A stretch of DNA of 48,860 nucleotides from Bradyrhizobium manausense (lineage in GTDB: Bacteria > Pseudomonadota > Alphaproteobacteria > Rhizobiales > Xanthobacteraceae): the NCBI RefSeq assembly GCF_018130615.1, contig NZ_JAFCKB010000034.1, positions 1 to 48,860 of the forward strand, in the 5' to 3' direction. Shown piece after piece: positions 32,802-41,620 of this stretch; within the stretch, counting starts at the first letter, position 1; every line of letters begins with the position of its first letter. The translations under genes were made by a program, and so were the position numbers. The notes under the pieces are model-generated. The model was not told the origin of the DNA, made no database searches, and worked only from the letters and a program-made list of their open reading frames with translations.

Positions 32802-33850
32802 AACAGTTCGATTACGTCAGGCCCGCCACGGTCGCTGAAGCCGTTGCTGCCGCCGCCCAGCCGGGCACTATGTATCTTGCCGCCGGCACCAATCTGCTCG
32901 ATCTCATGAAAGGCAACGTCAGCCGGCCGGATCGGCTGGTCGATGTCACCCATCTCGATGGGCTCGACCGGATCGAGCGCCTCGCCGATGGGTCGTTGCG
33001 CATCGGCGCGCTCGTCAGCAATGCCGACCTTGCGCATGACGTGGAGTTCGCGAAGGCCTATCCGGTCGTTGCCGAAGCGCTGCTCTCCGGCGCGTCGGCG
33101 CAGTTGCGCAATGCCGCGACCGTTGGCGGCAACCTCCTGCAGCGAACGCGTTGCGCGTACTTCTACGACACCGCCAGCCGCTGCAACAAGCGCGAGGCCG
33201 GGAGCGGCTGCGACGCCCGCGAAGGTGAGAACCGGGCGCATGCCGTACTCGGTTGGAGCGAGAGCTGCATTGCCACGCATCCGTCCGACTTCTGCGTACC
33301 ATTGGTGGCGCTCGACGCCGTCGTCGAGATCGAAGGTAGAGGCGGTCGTCGTGAAATCGCGCTCGACGACCTGCATCGCCTGCCCGCCAATACGCCCGAG
33401 CGTGAATCCGCGCTGGAGCCCGGCGATCTGATCGTCGGGGTGCGTCTGCCGGCTGCCGCACCCGGCTTTGCCGCGCATGCACGCTATCTCAAGGTCCGCG
33501 AGCGGACGTCCTACGCCTTTGCCATCGTCTCCGCCGCGGCTGCGTTGCGGATCGAGAACGGTAAGGTCGCGGAAGCGCGGCTTGCGCTTGGCGGCGTTGC
33601 CGCAAAGCCGTGGCGCGCCCGGGCTGCGGAAGATGTTCTCAGAGGCGTCGCGCCAACGGTTGATGCTTTCCAGGAAGCCGCCTGGCGCGCGCTCGTTGAT
33701 GCCAAGCCGTCCGGTGACAACGCTTACAAGATCGAGCTGGCACGTCGCATCGTCGTGCGGGCGCTGACACTTGCCGCAGCCGGTACCCCCGCGCGCATCC
33801 CCGCGCTGCCGGCCTCTCCCTTCGCGTCGTCTGGAGCTATCCATGTCTGA
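32798..33850 (+). CDS. FAD-binding subunit of a molybdenum hydroxylase (PaoB/YagS type)
   Basis: The ATG at 32798 overlaps the stop of the upstream gene. The 350-residue product has the FAD-binding AAGTNLLDLMKGN and TVGGNLLQRTRC segments. A Cys-rich insertion around residues 119-140 (CAYFYDTASRC, GSGC) resembles the extra 4Fe-4S site of E. coli PaoB. The C-terminal CO_deh_flav_C-type domain is complete. It passes electrons from the iron-sulfur subunit to an acceptor. Confidence 0.93.
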   Translation: MKQFDYVRPATVAEAVAAAAQPGTMYLAAGTNLLDLMKGNVSRPDRLVDVTHLDGLDRIERLADGSLRIGALVSNADLAHDVEFAKAYPVVAEALLSGASAQLRNAATVGGNLLQRTRCAYFYDTASRCNKREAGSGCDAREGENRAHAVLGWSESCIATHPSDFCVPLVALDAVVEIEGRGGRREIALDDLHRLPANTPERESALEPGDLIVGVRLPAAAPGFAAHARYLKVRERTSYAFAIVSAAAALRIENGKVAEARLALGGVAAKPWRARAAEDVLRGVAPTVDAFQEAAWRALVDAKPSGDNAYKIELARRIVVRALTLAAAGTPARIPALPASPFASSGAIHV

Positions 33851-36104
33851 GCTCAATCTTACCAGCGCTCCTGCCCATCTCCGTCACGGTTCGAGCATCG
33901 GCCAGCCGCTGACCCGCCGCGACGGCGTGCTCAAAGTCAAAGGGCAGGCGACCTATGCCGCCGACAATCATCCGCCCGGCATGCTGTTCGCGGTCATGGC
34001 TGTATCCAGCATCGCGCGTGGCCGAGTGACCTCGCTCGATATCGCCGCCGCCAAGCGTCATCCCGGCGTCGTCGATGTCATGACGCCGGACCACAAGCCG
34101 CAGCTTGCGGTAGATCCGGAGATCAAGACCAATCCTTTCGTGTTCCGGATGGAGGTCTTGCAGAGCAGCGAGGTCCGTTACGCCAACCAGCCGATCGCCG
34201 TCGTGATCGCGGAAACGCTGGAGGCCGCGACGGAAGGCGCGGTGCTGCTGGCACCGCGCTATGAGACGTTGCCTGCGCTCGTTGGCCTCGATGCCGGCGA
34301 AAGTTTTGTGCCGCCGGTCGTCGGCGTCGGCAATCCCGCGGAAAATCACCGCGGCGATGTCGAGGCGGGTCTTGCCAGGGCCGACAAGCAGATTGATGCG
34401 ATCTACGAGACCCCGCCGCAATATCACAATGCTATGGAGCCGCATGCGATCGTCGCCCACTGGGACGGTGACCATTTGTCGGTCGACATGCCGACCCAGG
34501 GCTTGATGCTGTCGCTCGGGCGCATCGCCGAACTGTTCGGCATCGCGCCCGACAAGATCCACATCCGCAGTCCGTTCCTCGGCGGCGGCTTCGGCTCCAA
34601 GGGACTGATGTCCGGTCCGCCGACTCTCGGCATCATGGCTGCCAAGCTGGTCGGCAAGCCCGTGAAGCTCGTGCTGCGGCGGGAGCAGATGTATGGCCCG
34701 GTCGGCCATCGGGCGCCGACGCGTCAGCGCTTGCGCATCGGCGCCGACGCCGAGGGGCGTCTGACCGCGCTCGATCACCACGCGCGGACCGTGTCGAGCA
34801 TGTTCGACGACTTCTACGAGCCCGCTGCCGATGCGTCGCACACGCTCTACGCGGCGCCCGCGATCCGCACGTCGCACGATGCCGTGCGCGTCAACACCGG
34901 CACGCCGCTGTTCATGCGTGCGCCCGGCGAGGCGACAGGTTCGATTGCACTGGAAAGTGCGATAGACGAGATGGCGTGGGCCTGCGGCATGGATCCGGTC
35001 GCCTTCCGTTTGCAAAACTATGCTGAAGTCGAGCCGATCACCGGAAAGCCGTTCTCCTCGAAAGCGCTGCGCGCCTGCTACGATCAAGGCGCGGAGCGTT
35101 TCGGCTGGGCGAAGCGCTCGCTCGAGCCGCGGCAGATGCGCGACGATTCCGGCCATCTGGTCGGCTGGGGCATGGGCACGGCGACCTTTCCGGCGCTGAT
35201 GTTCCAGGCCGAAGCACGCGCCGCGATCCGACGTGACGGCACCGGCAGCATGGAGATCGGCGCGCACGACATGGGGCAGGGCGCATGGACCGCGCTCGCC
35301 CAGATCGCAGCCGATGCCGTCGGTCTCGACATCGATCGGGTCACGTTCAAGGCGGGCACGTCCGACCTTCCGGATGCAGGCATCGCCGGCGGCTCCGCGC
35401 ACACGGCGACCGCGGGTGCTGCGATCCACAGCGCCGGCGCCGCCGTGATCGCGAAGCTTGCCGATCTCGCTACTAATGACGAGCGCTCGCCGCTGTTCGG
35501 CGCCGGCAATGCCGGGGTGATCGCGCGCGACGGCCGGTTGATCCGGCGCGATGATGGCAGCCGCAGCGAGACCTACACCGAGATCCTCGCCCGTGCGGGC
35601 GTGGCCGAGGTTGAGGCACACGGCACCGGCGCGCCGAACCCTGCGGCGATGGACGAGTATGCCATGCACGCCCACGGCGCAGTGTTCGCGGAGGTCAAGG
35701 TCGATCCCGAACTCGGGCAAGTCCGGGTCACCCGCATGGTCGGAGCCTTCGCCGCCGGGCGCATCGTCAATCCGCACCTGGTTAAGAGCCAGCTGTTTGG
35801 CGGCATGATCTGGGGAATGTCCTTTGCGCTGCACGAGGAGGCGATTACGGACCGTCGCAGCGGCCGGATCATGAATGCCAATCTCGGCGAGTACCACATC
35901 CCCGTGAATGCCGACGTGCCGCCGCTCGACGTGATCACGGTCGAGGAGCATGATCCTCACGTGAATGCGCTGGGTATCAAGGGCGTCGGCGAGATCGGCA
36001 TCACCGGCAGTGCCGGCGCGGTTGCGAACGCGGTCTGGCATGCGACCGGCGTGCGGGTGCGCCGTTTCCCGATCAGGATCGAGGAGCTGCTGACAGGGGT
36101 TTGA
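33843..36104 (+). CDS. Molybdopterin-binding catalytic subunit (PaoC/YagR, xanthine oxidase family)
   Basis: The ATG at 33843 overlaps the FAD subunit gene by eight bases; the 753-residue product has the normal length. Motifs of the family are GGGFGSKG, FMRAPGEATGS and GVGEIGITG near the C-terminus, which holds the catalytic Glu. The enzyme hydroxylates aldehydes, aromatic N-heterocycles or related substrates using water. A dedicated MCD-insertion chaperone (PaoD/XdhC) is not in the window. The TetR gene opposite is the likely regulator. Confidence 0.95.
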   Translation: MSELNLTSAPAHLRHGSSIGQPLTRRDGVLKVKGQATYAADNHPPGMLFAVMAVSSIARGRVTSLDIAAAKRHPGVVDVMTPDHKPQLAVDPEIKTNPFVFRMEVLQSSEVRYANQPIAVVIAETLEAATEGAVLLAPRYETLPALVGLDAGESFVPPVVGVGNPAENHRGDVEAGLARADKQIDAIYETPPQYHNAMEPHAIVAHWDGDHLSVDMPTQGLMLSLGRIAELFGIAPDKIHIRSPFLGGGFGSKGLMSGPPTLGIMAAKLVGKPVKLVLRREQMYGPVGHRAPTRQRLRIGADAEGRLTALDHHARTVSSMFDDFYEPAADASHTLYAAPAIRTSHDAVRVNTGTPLFMRAPGEATGSIALESAIDEMAWACGMDPVAFRLQNYAEVEPITGKPFSSKALRACYDQGAERFGWAKRSLEPRQMRDDSGHLVGWGMGTATFPALMFQAEARAAIRRDGTGSMEIGAHDMGQGAWTALAQIAADAVGLDIDRVTFKAGTSDLPDAGIAGGSAHTATAGAAIHSAGAAVIAKLADLATNDERSPLFGAGNAGVIARDGRLIRRDDGSRSETYTEILARAGVAEVEAHGTGAPNPAAMDEYAMHAHGAVFAEVKVDPELGQVRVTRMVGAFAAGRIVNPHLVKSQLFGGMIWGMSFALHEEAITDRRSGRIMNANLGEYHIPVNADVPPLDVITVEEHDPHVNALGIKGVGEIGITGSAGAVANAVWHATGVRVRRFPIRIEELLTGV

Positions 36105-36116
36105 GCCGCTTGCTAC

Positions 36117-37628
36117 TCAGCGTATCGAACCGCGCGGATTATCGATATCTTCCGACGGCTTGGCCGGAAACAGCCGTGCCGTCGAGGAAATCGTGATGTT
36201 GCGCTTGCATTTCGCCTCGTCGTCATTTTCGGTCTTGCCTTCACGCTTCCCGGCAAAGGCGTCGTCGAGCCGGTTGACGATGAGCGTGGCGTGGTCGCGT
36301 TCGAGCGTATCGGGGTTCTTGCCCTGGTCGCTCGCGCGGAACGCGCCGGCCTGGACCTTGCCGCTCATCTCGTAGTCGCAGCCGCCTTTCCAATCGGCCT
36401 GCGACCATTTCCAGCCCTGGGCATCGAGTGAGCCGTCCTTGTCGACGGTAATCTTGAGGATGGCATTGTAGGCCAGCCAGGTTCCGGCGAGACCGACGCG
36501 CTTGTCGTCAAAACCTTCAAGCAGCGCGATGCGTTCACGTTGCAGGCCGTTGAGGCGATCGCGTCCGAACACCGTGTAGTGCATCGCCGAGGTCTGCTTC
36601 TCCCACGCCGGATGCAGGAATTCAGGATATTGCAGGGCCTGGCTGCTCACCCAGTGGCGCTGGTCGTCTGTCAGCGCGCGCCGTGTTGCGTCGTCCAGGC
36701 GCGGCAGCAGTGCTTTCCATGCGCGGTTCAGCCGCTGGTCATTCGTCGCCAGATCCGGGTCGGCGCAGATTTCCTCGTCGGTGGCCGTCTCCGGTCGTGC
36801 GCAGTCGAAGGTCGGCGTCACGAAGCCGGTGTCGGTCTTGTCGGTCCCATCGCGGCTGGCGCGCGCGAAATAGGTGCCGGTCACCTGGCCGAGGCGATCG
36901 CAGTCCGGATCATTGAACGAAGACCATTTTTCTTCGGTTGCAAGGAGCACGACGCGCAAGGTGTCGCCCTGGCGTCGCAACTTGATCGAGACGGGATCGG
37001 CAGGTTTCGCGGCGCCATCGGATGGTTGCGCTGGTGTCGTGATGCCGCTGAGCCAGCCGTCCGGACGCGGCTTCACTGTCGTCTTGAGCTTGCAGCGCCA
37101 ATGCTTGTCGTTGCCGTAGTCGGAGTTCAACTCCGCATCGAGGCGATAGGCGCCTGCCTCGACCGCAGTGACGTTAACTTCGCCGAGCGCGTTGGCCCAG
37201 GCGCCGGTCAGGCCACCGCGCCCGAAACCGCGCGCGAAGTCGTCGAGCACGGTGGCGCGCTTGCGGAGCGTGTCGGCCAGGTTCTCGCGCAGCTCGGCCT
37301 CGTCGGCCTCCTCCACTGTATAGGCGGCCTCCTGGACCATCTCGTTGAACCAGGCCTGATCGCGCTTGAGCAGGGGCCGGATGTTGGCCGGGGCCTTGGC
37401 CACCGTAGCCGCAAAGGATCCATCGATCGCGGCGACCAGCTTGTCGTAGCCGGCTCCCTTGCAAAATTTGCTTGTGCCTTCGATCTTGCTGCCGTCAGAG
37501 TTCCGCGCGCAGAGCGCCATTGCCATCGGCCCATCGCTGCTGGCGCGCAGGAAATCGTCCATCGCGTTGGCGGTGGCGGAACTCAGCAGCGCGGCTGCAA
37601 GCAGCGCGAGGCGCACTGGTGCGGACAT
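36117..37628 (-). CDS. Secreted protein with an LprI/DUF1311 domain
   Basis: The 503-residue product has a signal peptide ending near ANAMDD. The middle has the LprI/DUF1311 pattern FDCARPETATDEEICADPDL followed by LNRAWKALL and RQWV-like DDQRHWVSS. That domain occurs in lysozyme inhibitor LprI and many small secreted proteins. Flanking domains (about 40-270 and 390-500) are not recognised. The protein is much longer than single-domain LprI proteins. It converges with the molybdenum hydroxylase gene, 12 bases apart. Confidence 0.82.
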   Translation of the reverse strand: MSAPVRLALLAAALLSSATANAMDDFLRASSDGPMAMALCARNSDGSKIEGTSKFCKGAGYDKLVAAIDGSFAATVAKAPANIRPLLKRDQAWFNEMVQEAAYTVEEADEAELRENLADTLRKRATVLDDFARGFGRGGLTGAWANALGEVNVTAVEAGAYRLDAELNSDYGNDKHWRCKLKTTVKPRPDGWLSGITTPAQPSDGAAKPADPVSIKLRRQGDTLRVVLLATEEKWSSFNDPDCDRLGQVTGTYFARASRDGTDKTDTGFVTPTFDCARPETATDEEICADPDLATNDQRLNRAWKALLPRLDDATRRALTDDQRHWVSSQALQYPEFLHPAWEKQTSAMHYTVFGRDRLNGLQRERIALLEGFDDKRVGLAGTWLAYNAILKITVDKDGSLDAQGWKWSQADWKGGCDYEMSGKVQAGAFRASDQGKNPDTLERDHATLIVNRLDDAFAGKREGKTENDDEAKCKRNITISSTARLFPAKPSEDIDNPRGSIR

Positions 37629-37732
37629 GGGCAGCTCTTGGTCGAAGCAAACTCGGATCTGTTCCTTGGTCGCCTGCCGCGTCGCTCCGGTTCAGGAGGT
37701 CGCGGGGCGTCGCGCCCGCGCTGGTGACAAGG

Positions 37733-37888
37733 TCAGTTCATCATCCGGCGGAGAGCCTTGATCTGCGCTCTCTGCTTTTCGATGTATGCTTCGATAGCCT
37801 TGCGCAACTCGCGCGAGTGCAGCTTGTCGGCATCGCGCCGAACTTCGTCGAGCGCGGCTTCGGCATTGGCGAGCGTAATAATCTTCAT
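37733..37888 (-). CDS. 51-residue helical protein, unknown
   Basis: A complete small frame from ATG (37888) to TGA (37733) encodes MKIITLANAEAALDEVRRDA and continues with alternating Arg/Glu/Lys helix-forming residues to MMN. It looks like one amphipathic helix pair. Its third-position GC bias is normal for a gene and the region is otherwise empty, so I call it real. The C-terminal half (RKAIEAYIEKQRAQIKALRR) is strongly basic. Confidence 0.6.
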   Translation of the reverse strand: MKIITLANAEAALDEVRRDADKLHSRELRKAIEAYIEKQRAQIKALRRMMN

Positions 37889-37909
37889 CTGCGAGCTCTA
37901 TGACGGAGC

Positions 37910-37938
37910 GGCCCCGGAGTGCCTAGGAGCCCGGGGCC
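37910..37938. other. GC-rich hairpin upstream of the 51-aa gene
   Basis: Arms ggccccgg (37910-37917) and ccggggcc (37931-37938) are perfect complements around a 13-base loop. Further along, a TAATATATTA palindrome (about 37982-37991) is the most AT-rich point in the area and could be part of a promoter for the minus-strand small gene. Confidence 0.45.
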
Positions 37939-38075
37939 ATAACCTCAACACCTCTAAGGCAGGCTGCTCGGCTACGATTCGTAATATATTAGCGGTCTGG
38001 CCCGCAGAAATTGAGCTGGCTCAAGCACAGTAGGATGCCGGTGCTCCGTATGATTGCGGATGTCGCAGCCGCGCT

Positions 38076-38624
38076 TCAGAATGTCGGCGGGGTGCAGGCC
38101 GAGATCACTTCGCACGGCTTGCCGCCGACGCAGCGGAAGCGATGTGGTCGGCGGCTTTCGAAGTAATAGGCATCGCCGGGATTGAGAATGCGCCGCTCAT
38201 CCTCGACGGTGACCTCGAGCTTGCCCGAGATGACGATACCGCCTTCCTCGCCGTCATGGACGAGATGTACGCGCCCGGTGTCGCTGCCGGGCTCGTAACG
38301 CTCCTTCAAGATCTGCAGGCTGCGGCCGAACAGATTGTCCCCGACCTGCCGATAGGAGATCGGCTTCTTGCCGACCTCGGTCAGCTCCTCCGCGCGGTAG
38401 AAGATCTTGCGCCTCGACTCGGGCTCCAGCGCGAAGAACTCGGCGAGCCCCATCGGGATGCCATCGAGGATGCGCTTGAGCGCGCCGACCGACGGGTTCA
38501 TCTGGTTGGATTCGATCAGCGAGATCGTCGAATTGGTGACCCCGGCGCGCTTGGCGAGCTCGCGTTGCGACAGCTTGTGGCGCGCCCGGATGAATCGCAG
38601 CCGTCCACCGATGTCGACGCTCAT
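38076..38624 (-). CDS. XRE-family regulator with cupin domain (PuuR-like)
   Basis: The 182-residue product has an N-terminal helix-turn-helix (LSQRELAKRAGVTNSTISLIE, about residues 19-38) and a C-terminal cupin beta-barrel (about 105-178, with GEEGGIVISGKLEV and NPGDAYYFESRRPHRF). This architecture is that of E. coli PuuR, which represses putrescine catabolism genes. It is divergent from the omega-aminotransferase gene with a 149-base gap, so it probably controls the aminotransferase-dehydrogenase unit. A second regulator of this type lies at 41621-42280. Confidence 0.9.
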   Translation of the reverse strand: MSVDIGGRLRFIRARHKLSQRELAKRAGVTNSTISLIESNQMNPSVGALKRILDGIPMGLAEFFALEPESRRKIFYRAEELTEVGKKPISYRQVGDNLFGRSLQILKERYEPGSDTGRVHLVHDGEEGGIVISGKLEVTVEDERRILNPGDAYYFESRRPHRFRCVGGKPCEVISACTPPTF

Positions 38625-38773
38625 GCCTCTGGCCCCTGTTTCAGGTGTTGCGGATCGCGCAAATATGGACCGTCTGCCCTAGTAAAATCAATGGCTTGCA
38701 GGTCACCAGAAAAGGACTTGTTGCGCGATCGAGGCCGTGGCTCTGCTAGGCGGTCAGCAAAGGAGCGCGGCCC

Positions 38774-40102
38774 GTGACCCTTCATCAGATTCCGAACACT
38801 ATCAAGACCGACTCGTTCTGGATGCCGTTCACGGCCAACCGGCAGTTCAAGAAGGCGCCGCGCCTGTTCTCCTCGGCCGAGGGCATGCACTATACCACTG
38901 TCGACGGACGCAAGGTGATCGACGGCTCCGCTGGCCTCTGGTGCGTCAATGCCGGCCACGGCCGCAAGCAGATCGCCGCGGCAGTCGAGCGGCAGTTGAT
39001 GACGCTGGATTTCGCGCCGACCTTCCAGATGGGGCACCCGCTGGCGTTCGATTTCGCCGAGCGTCTCGCAGAGATCGCGCCGAAGGGCCTCGACCGCATC
39101 TTCTTCACCAACTCCGGCTCTGAATCGGTCGACACTGCCCTGAAGATCGCGCTCGCCTATCATCGCGCCACCGGCCAGTCGAGCCGCACCCGCCTGATCG
39201 GCCGCGAGCGCGGCTATCACGGCGTCGGCTTCGGCGGTACTTCGGTCGGCGGCATGGTCGCCAACCGTCGCGCCTTTGCGACGTTGCTACCTGGCGTCGA
39301 TCACATCCGCCACACCCATGATCTCTCCCGTAACGCCTTTGCCAAGGATCAGCCGGAGCACGGCGCCGAGCTTGCTGACGATCTCGAGCGTTTGGTTGGT
39401 CTGCATGGCGCCGAGACGATTGCCGCCGTCATCGTCGAGCCGGTGCCGGGCTCGACCGCAGTGCTGCCGCCGCCGAAGGGCTATCTGCAGCGGCTGCGCC
39501 AGATCTGCGACAAGCACGGCATCTTGCTGATCTTCGACGAGGTCATCACCGGCTTCGGTCGTCTCGGCACGCCGTTCGCCGCCAATTTCTTCGGCGTCAC
39601 GCCGGACCTGATGACGACGGCCAAGGGCATCACCAACGGCACCATTCCCTGCGGTGCGGTGTTCGCCAGCCGCAAGGTGCATGACGGCATGATGGTCGGC
39701 CCGGAAAACCAGATGGAGCTGTTCCATGGCTACACCTATTCGGCGCATCCGACCGCCTGCGCCGCCGGTATCGCCACGCTCGACATCTATAAGGACGAAG
39801 GACTGCTCACGCGCGGCGCTTCGATCGCCGAATACTGGCGCGATGCGCTGCATTCGCTCAAGGGCCTGCCGAACGTCGTCGACATCCGCAATTGCGGCCT
39901 GATGGGCGCGGTCGAGCTGGCACCACGTGACGGCGCTGTCGGCGCCCGCGGCTATGACGTCATGGTCGATTGCTTCAACACCGGCCTTTATCTGCGCATG
40001 AGCGGAGACAGCTTCGCGATGTCGCCTCCGCTCATCGTCGAGAAGAGCCATATCGACCAGATGGTCTCGATCCTCGGCGACGCCATCAAGAAGGTGGCTT
40101 GA
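38774..40102 (+). CDS. Class III omega-amino acid:pyruvate aminotransferase
   Basis: A GTG start at 38774, after aaggagcg, gives 442 residues. Class III features are the FFTNSGSESVDTALK segment, LLIFDEVITGFGRLG (PLP-contacting Asp) and the lysine in TTAKGITNG that forms the Schiff base with PLP. The closest characterised proteins transfer amino groups from beta-alanine, putrescine or gamma-aminobutyrate to pyruvate. Its place beside a PuuR-like regulator, amino-acid dehydrogenase and ABC transporter supports an amine-catabolic role. Confidence 0.93.
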   Translation: MTLHQIPNTIKTDSFWMPFTANRQFKKAPRLFSSAEGMHYTTVDGRKVIDGSAGLWCVNAGHGRKQIAAAVERQLMTLDFAPTFQMGHPLAFDFAERLAEIAPKGLDRIFFTNSGSESVDTALKIALAYHRATGQSSRTRLIGRERGYHGVGFGGTSVGGMVANRRAFATLLPGVDHIRHTHDLSRNAFAKDQPEHGAELADDLERLVGLHGAETIAAVIVEPVPGSTAVLPPPKGYLQRLRQICDKHGILLIFDEVITGFGRLGTPFAANFFGVTPDLMTTAKGITNGTIPCGAVFASRKVHDGMMVGPENQMELFHGYTYSAHPTACAAGIATLDIYKDEGLLTRGASIAEYWRDALHSLKGLPNVVDIRNCGLMGAVELAPRDGAVGARGYDVMVDCFNTGLYLRMSGDSFAMSPPLIVEKSHIDQMVSILGDAIKKVA

Positions 40103-40112
40103 TAATTGCTCT

Positions 40113-40143
40113 CGCCGCTGCAGGGCCCTATCTTGCAGCGGCG
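40113..40143. other. Perfect 10-bp hairpin between aminotransferase and dadA-like genes
   Basis: Arms cgccgctgca (40113-40122) and tgcagcggcg (40134-40143) enclose an 11-base loop in the 66-base gap. There is no T-run, so it may be an mRNA processing or stability element in a two-gene transcript rather than a terminator. Confidence 0.55.
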
Positions 40144-40168
40144 TGATGCCGCGGGAGTTTGACGAAGC

Positions 40169-41434
40169 GTGAAAGTCTTGATCCTCGGCAGCGGTGTCAT
40201 TGGTGTCACCTCTGCCTACTACCTCGCCCGTGCCGGCCATGAGGTGACGGTCGTCGACCGTCAGCCCGAACCGGCACTGGAGACCTCTTTTGCCAATGCC
40301 GGCGAAGTGTCGCCCGGCTACTCTTCGCCATGGGCCGGCCCTGGCGTGCCGGTGAAAGCGGTCAAGTGGCTTTTGATGAAGCACGGCCCGCTGGTGATCC
40401 GGCCGAACATCGATCCGGTGATGTGGGTCTGGCTGCTCAAGATGCTGCGCAACTGCACCAGCGCGCGCTACGCGGTCAACAAGAGCCGGATGATTCCGAT
40501 TGCGGAATACAGCCGCGATTGCCTGCGTGCTCTGCGCCGCGACATCGGCATTCAATATGACGAACGCGCGCAGGGCACGCTGCAACTGTTTCGCTACCAG
40601 GCGCAGCTCGACGGCATCGGCGAGGACATCGCCGTGCTCAAGCAATATGGCGTGCCATTCGAGGTGCTGAGCCGGGAAGGCTGCATCGCGGTCGAGCCGG
40701 CGCTCGGCGGCGTGAAGGAAAAGTTCGCCGGCGGACTTCGCCTGCCGCAGGACGAGACCGGCGACTGCCACATGTTCACGCAGGCACTGGCCAAGTATGC
40801 CCAGGCGCTCGGCGTGCGCTTCATGTTCAACACCGGCATCGATCGCATCGTTACCGACGGCACGCGCGTCAGCGGCGTCGCGACGAGTGCCGGGCTGTTG
40901 CAGGCCGACAGCTATGTTCTCGCACTCGGCAGCTATTCGTCGCGAATGGCCGCGCCGCTCGGCATCTCGCTGCCGGTCTATCCGGTGAAGGGCTATTCGA
41001 TCACGGTGCCGATCAAGGACGCCTCCGGCGCCCCGGAATCGACCGTGATGGACGAGAGCTACAAGGTCGCGATCACCCGCCTCGGCAATCGCATCCGCGT
41101 CGGCGGCACCGCGGAAATCTCGGGTTTCTCGACCAAGCTTTACAATGCACGCCGCGCCACGCTCGATCACTCCCTGACCGATCTGTTCCCGCGCGGAGGC
41201 GATCTCTCCAGGGCGACGTTCTGGAGCGGCCTGCGTCCGATGACGCCGGACGGCCCGCCCGTGATCGGCCCGACGCGCTACGCCAACCTCCACCTCAACA
41301 CCGGCCACGGCACGCTCGGCTGGACCATGTCCTGCGGATCGGGGCGCGTGCTCGCGGACATGCTGTCGGGCAAGAAGCCGGATGTGGACGTGAGTGCGCT
41401 GTCGGTGGACCGGTATCAGCACCGATTTGGGTAA
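40169..41434 (+). CDS. dadA: D-amino acid dehydrogenase (DadA-like FAD enzyme)
   Basis: A GTG start gives 421 residues. The FAD-binding motif [18 protein letters not shown] opens the protein and the DadA marks [20 protein letters not shown] and [17 protein letters not shown] are present. DadA oxidises D-amino acids to keto acids at the membrane, passing electrons to the respiratory chain. It follows the omega-aminotransferase gene, separated by a hairpin. E. coli-type dadX (alanine racemase) is not beside it. The family includes several paralogs with unknown substrates, so D-alanine is not certain. Confidence 0.92.
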   Translation: MKVLILGSGVIGVTSAYYLARAGHEVTVVDRQPEPALETSFANAGEVSPGYSSPWAGPGVPVKAVKWLLMKHGPLVIRPNIDPVMWVWLLKMLRNCTSARYAVNKSRMIPIAEYSRDCLRALRRDIGIQYDERAQGTLQLFRYQAQLDGIGEDIAVLKQYGVPFEVLSREGCIAVEPALGGVKEKFAGGLRLPQDETGDCHMFTQALAKYAQALGVRFMFNTGIDRIVTDGTRVSGVATSAGLLQADSYVLALGSYSSRMAAPLGISLPVYPVKGYSITVPIKDASGAPESTVMDESYKVAITRLGNRIRVGGTAEISGFSTKLYNARRATLDHSLTDLFPRGGDLSRATFWSGLRPMTPDGPPVIGPTRYANLHLNTGHGTLGWTMSCGSGRVLADMLSGKKPDVDVSALSVDRYQHRFG

Positions 41435-41465
41435 GCGTCTTTCCACGCATCTAAATCCTTCACCG

Positions 41466-41594
41466 TTACCCTGAGGTGGCCGCTTCTTCAGCGGCCCTCG
41501 AAGGGCGATGGCCCGGCTCTATCGGGGCCGTGCATCCTTCGAGGCTCCCCGTGGAACGCGTTGCGTCCCACGCCTCACACCTCAGGATGACGGG
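41466..41594. repeat. Intergenic palindromic repeat
   Basis: Outer edges ccctgaggtg and cacctcagga are inverted, and inner arms cctcgaagg and ccttcgagg and the pair cggctctatcggggccg also pair. This is a typical Bradyrhizobium intergenic repeat. It lies between the dadA-like gene and the convergent XRE-cupin gene and may act as a transcription barrier. Confidence 0.8.
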
Positions 41595-41620
41595 GGGAGT
41601 GTGCGTGGAAGCAGAGAGGC

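Noticed and set aside
33837-36041. A 734-codon frame antisense to the molybdenum hydroxylase subunit
   Set aside because: The sense strand has complete xanthine-oxidase-family motifs; the antisense product is Arg/Asp/His-rich with no recognisable fold.
39287-41446. A 719-codon frame antisense to the aminotransferase and dadA-like genes
   Set aside because: It spans two well-supported genes and the gap between them, and its composition is that of antisense shadow translation.
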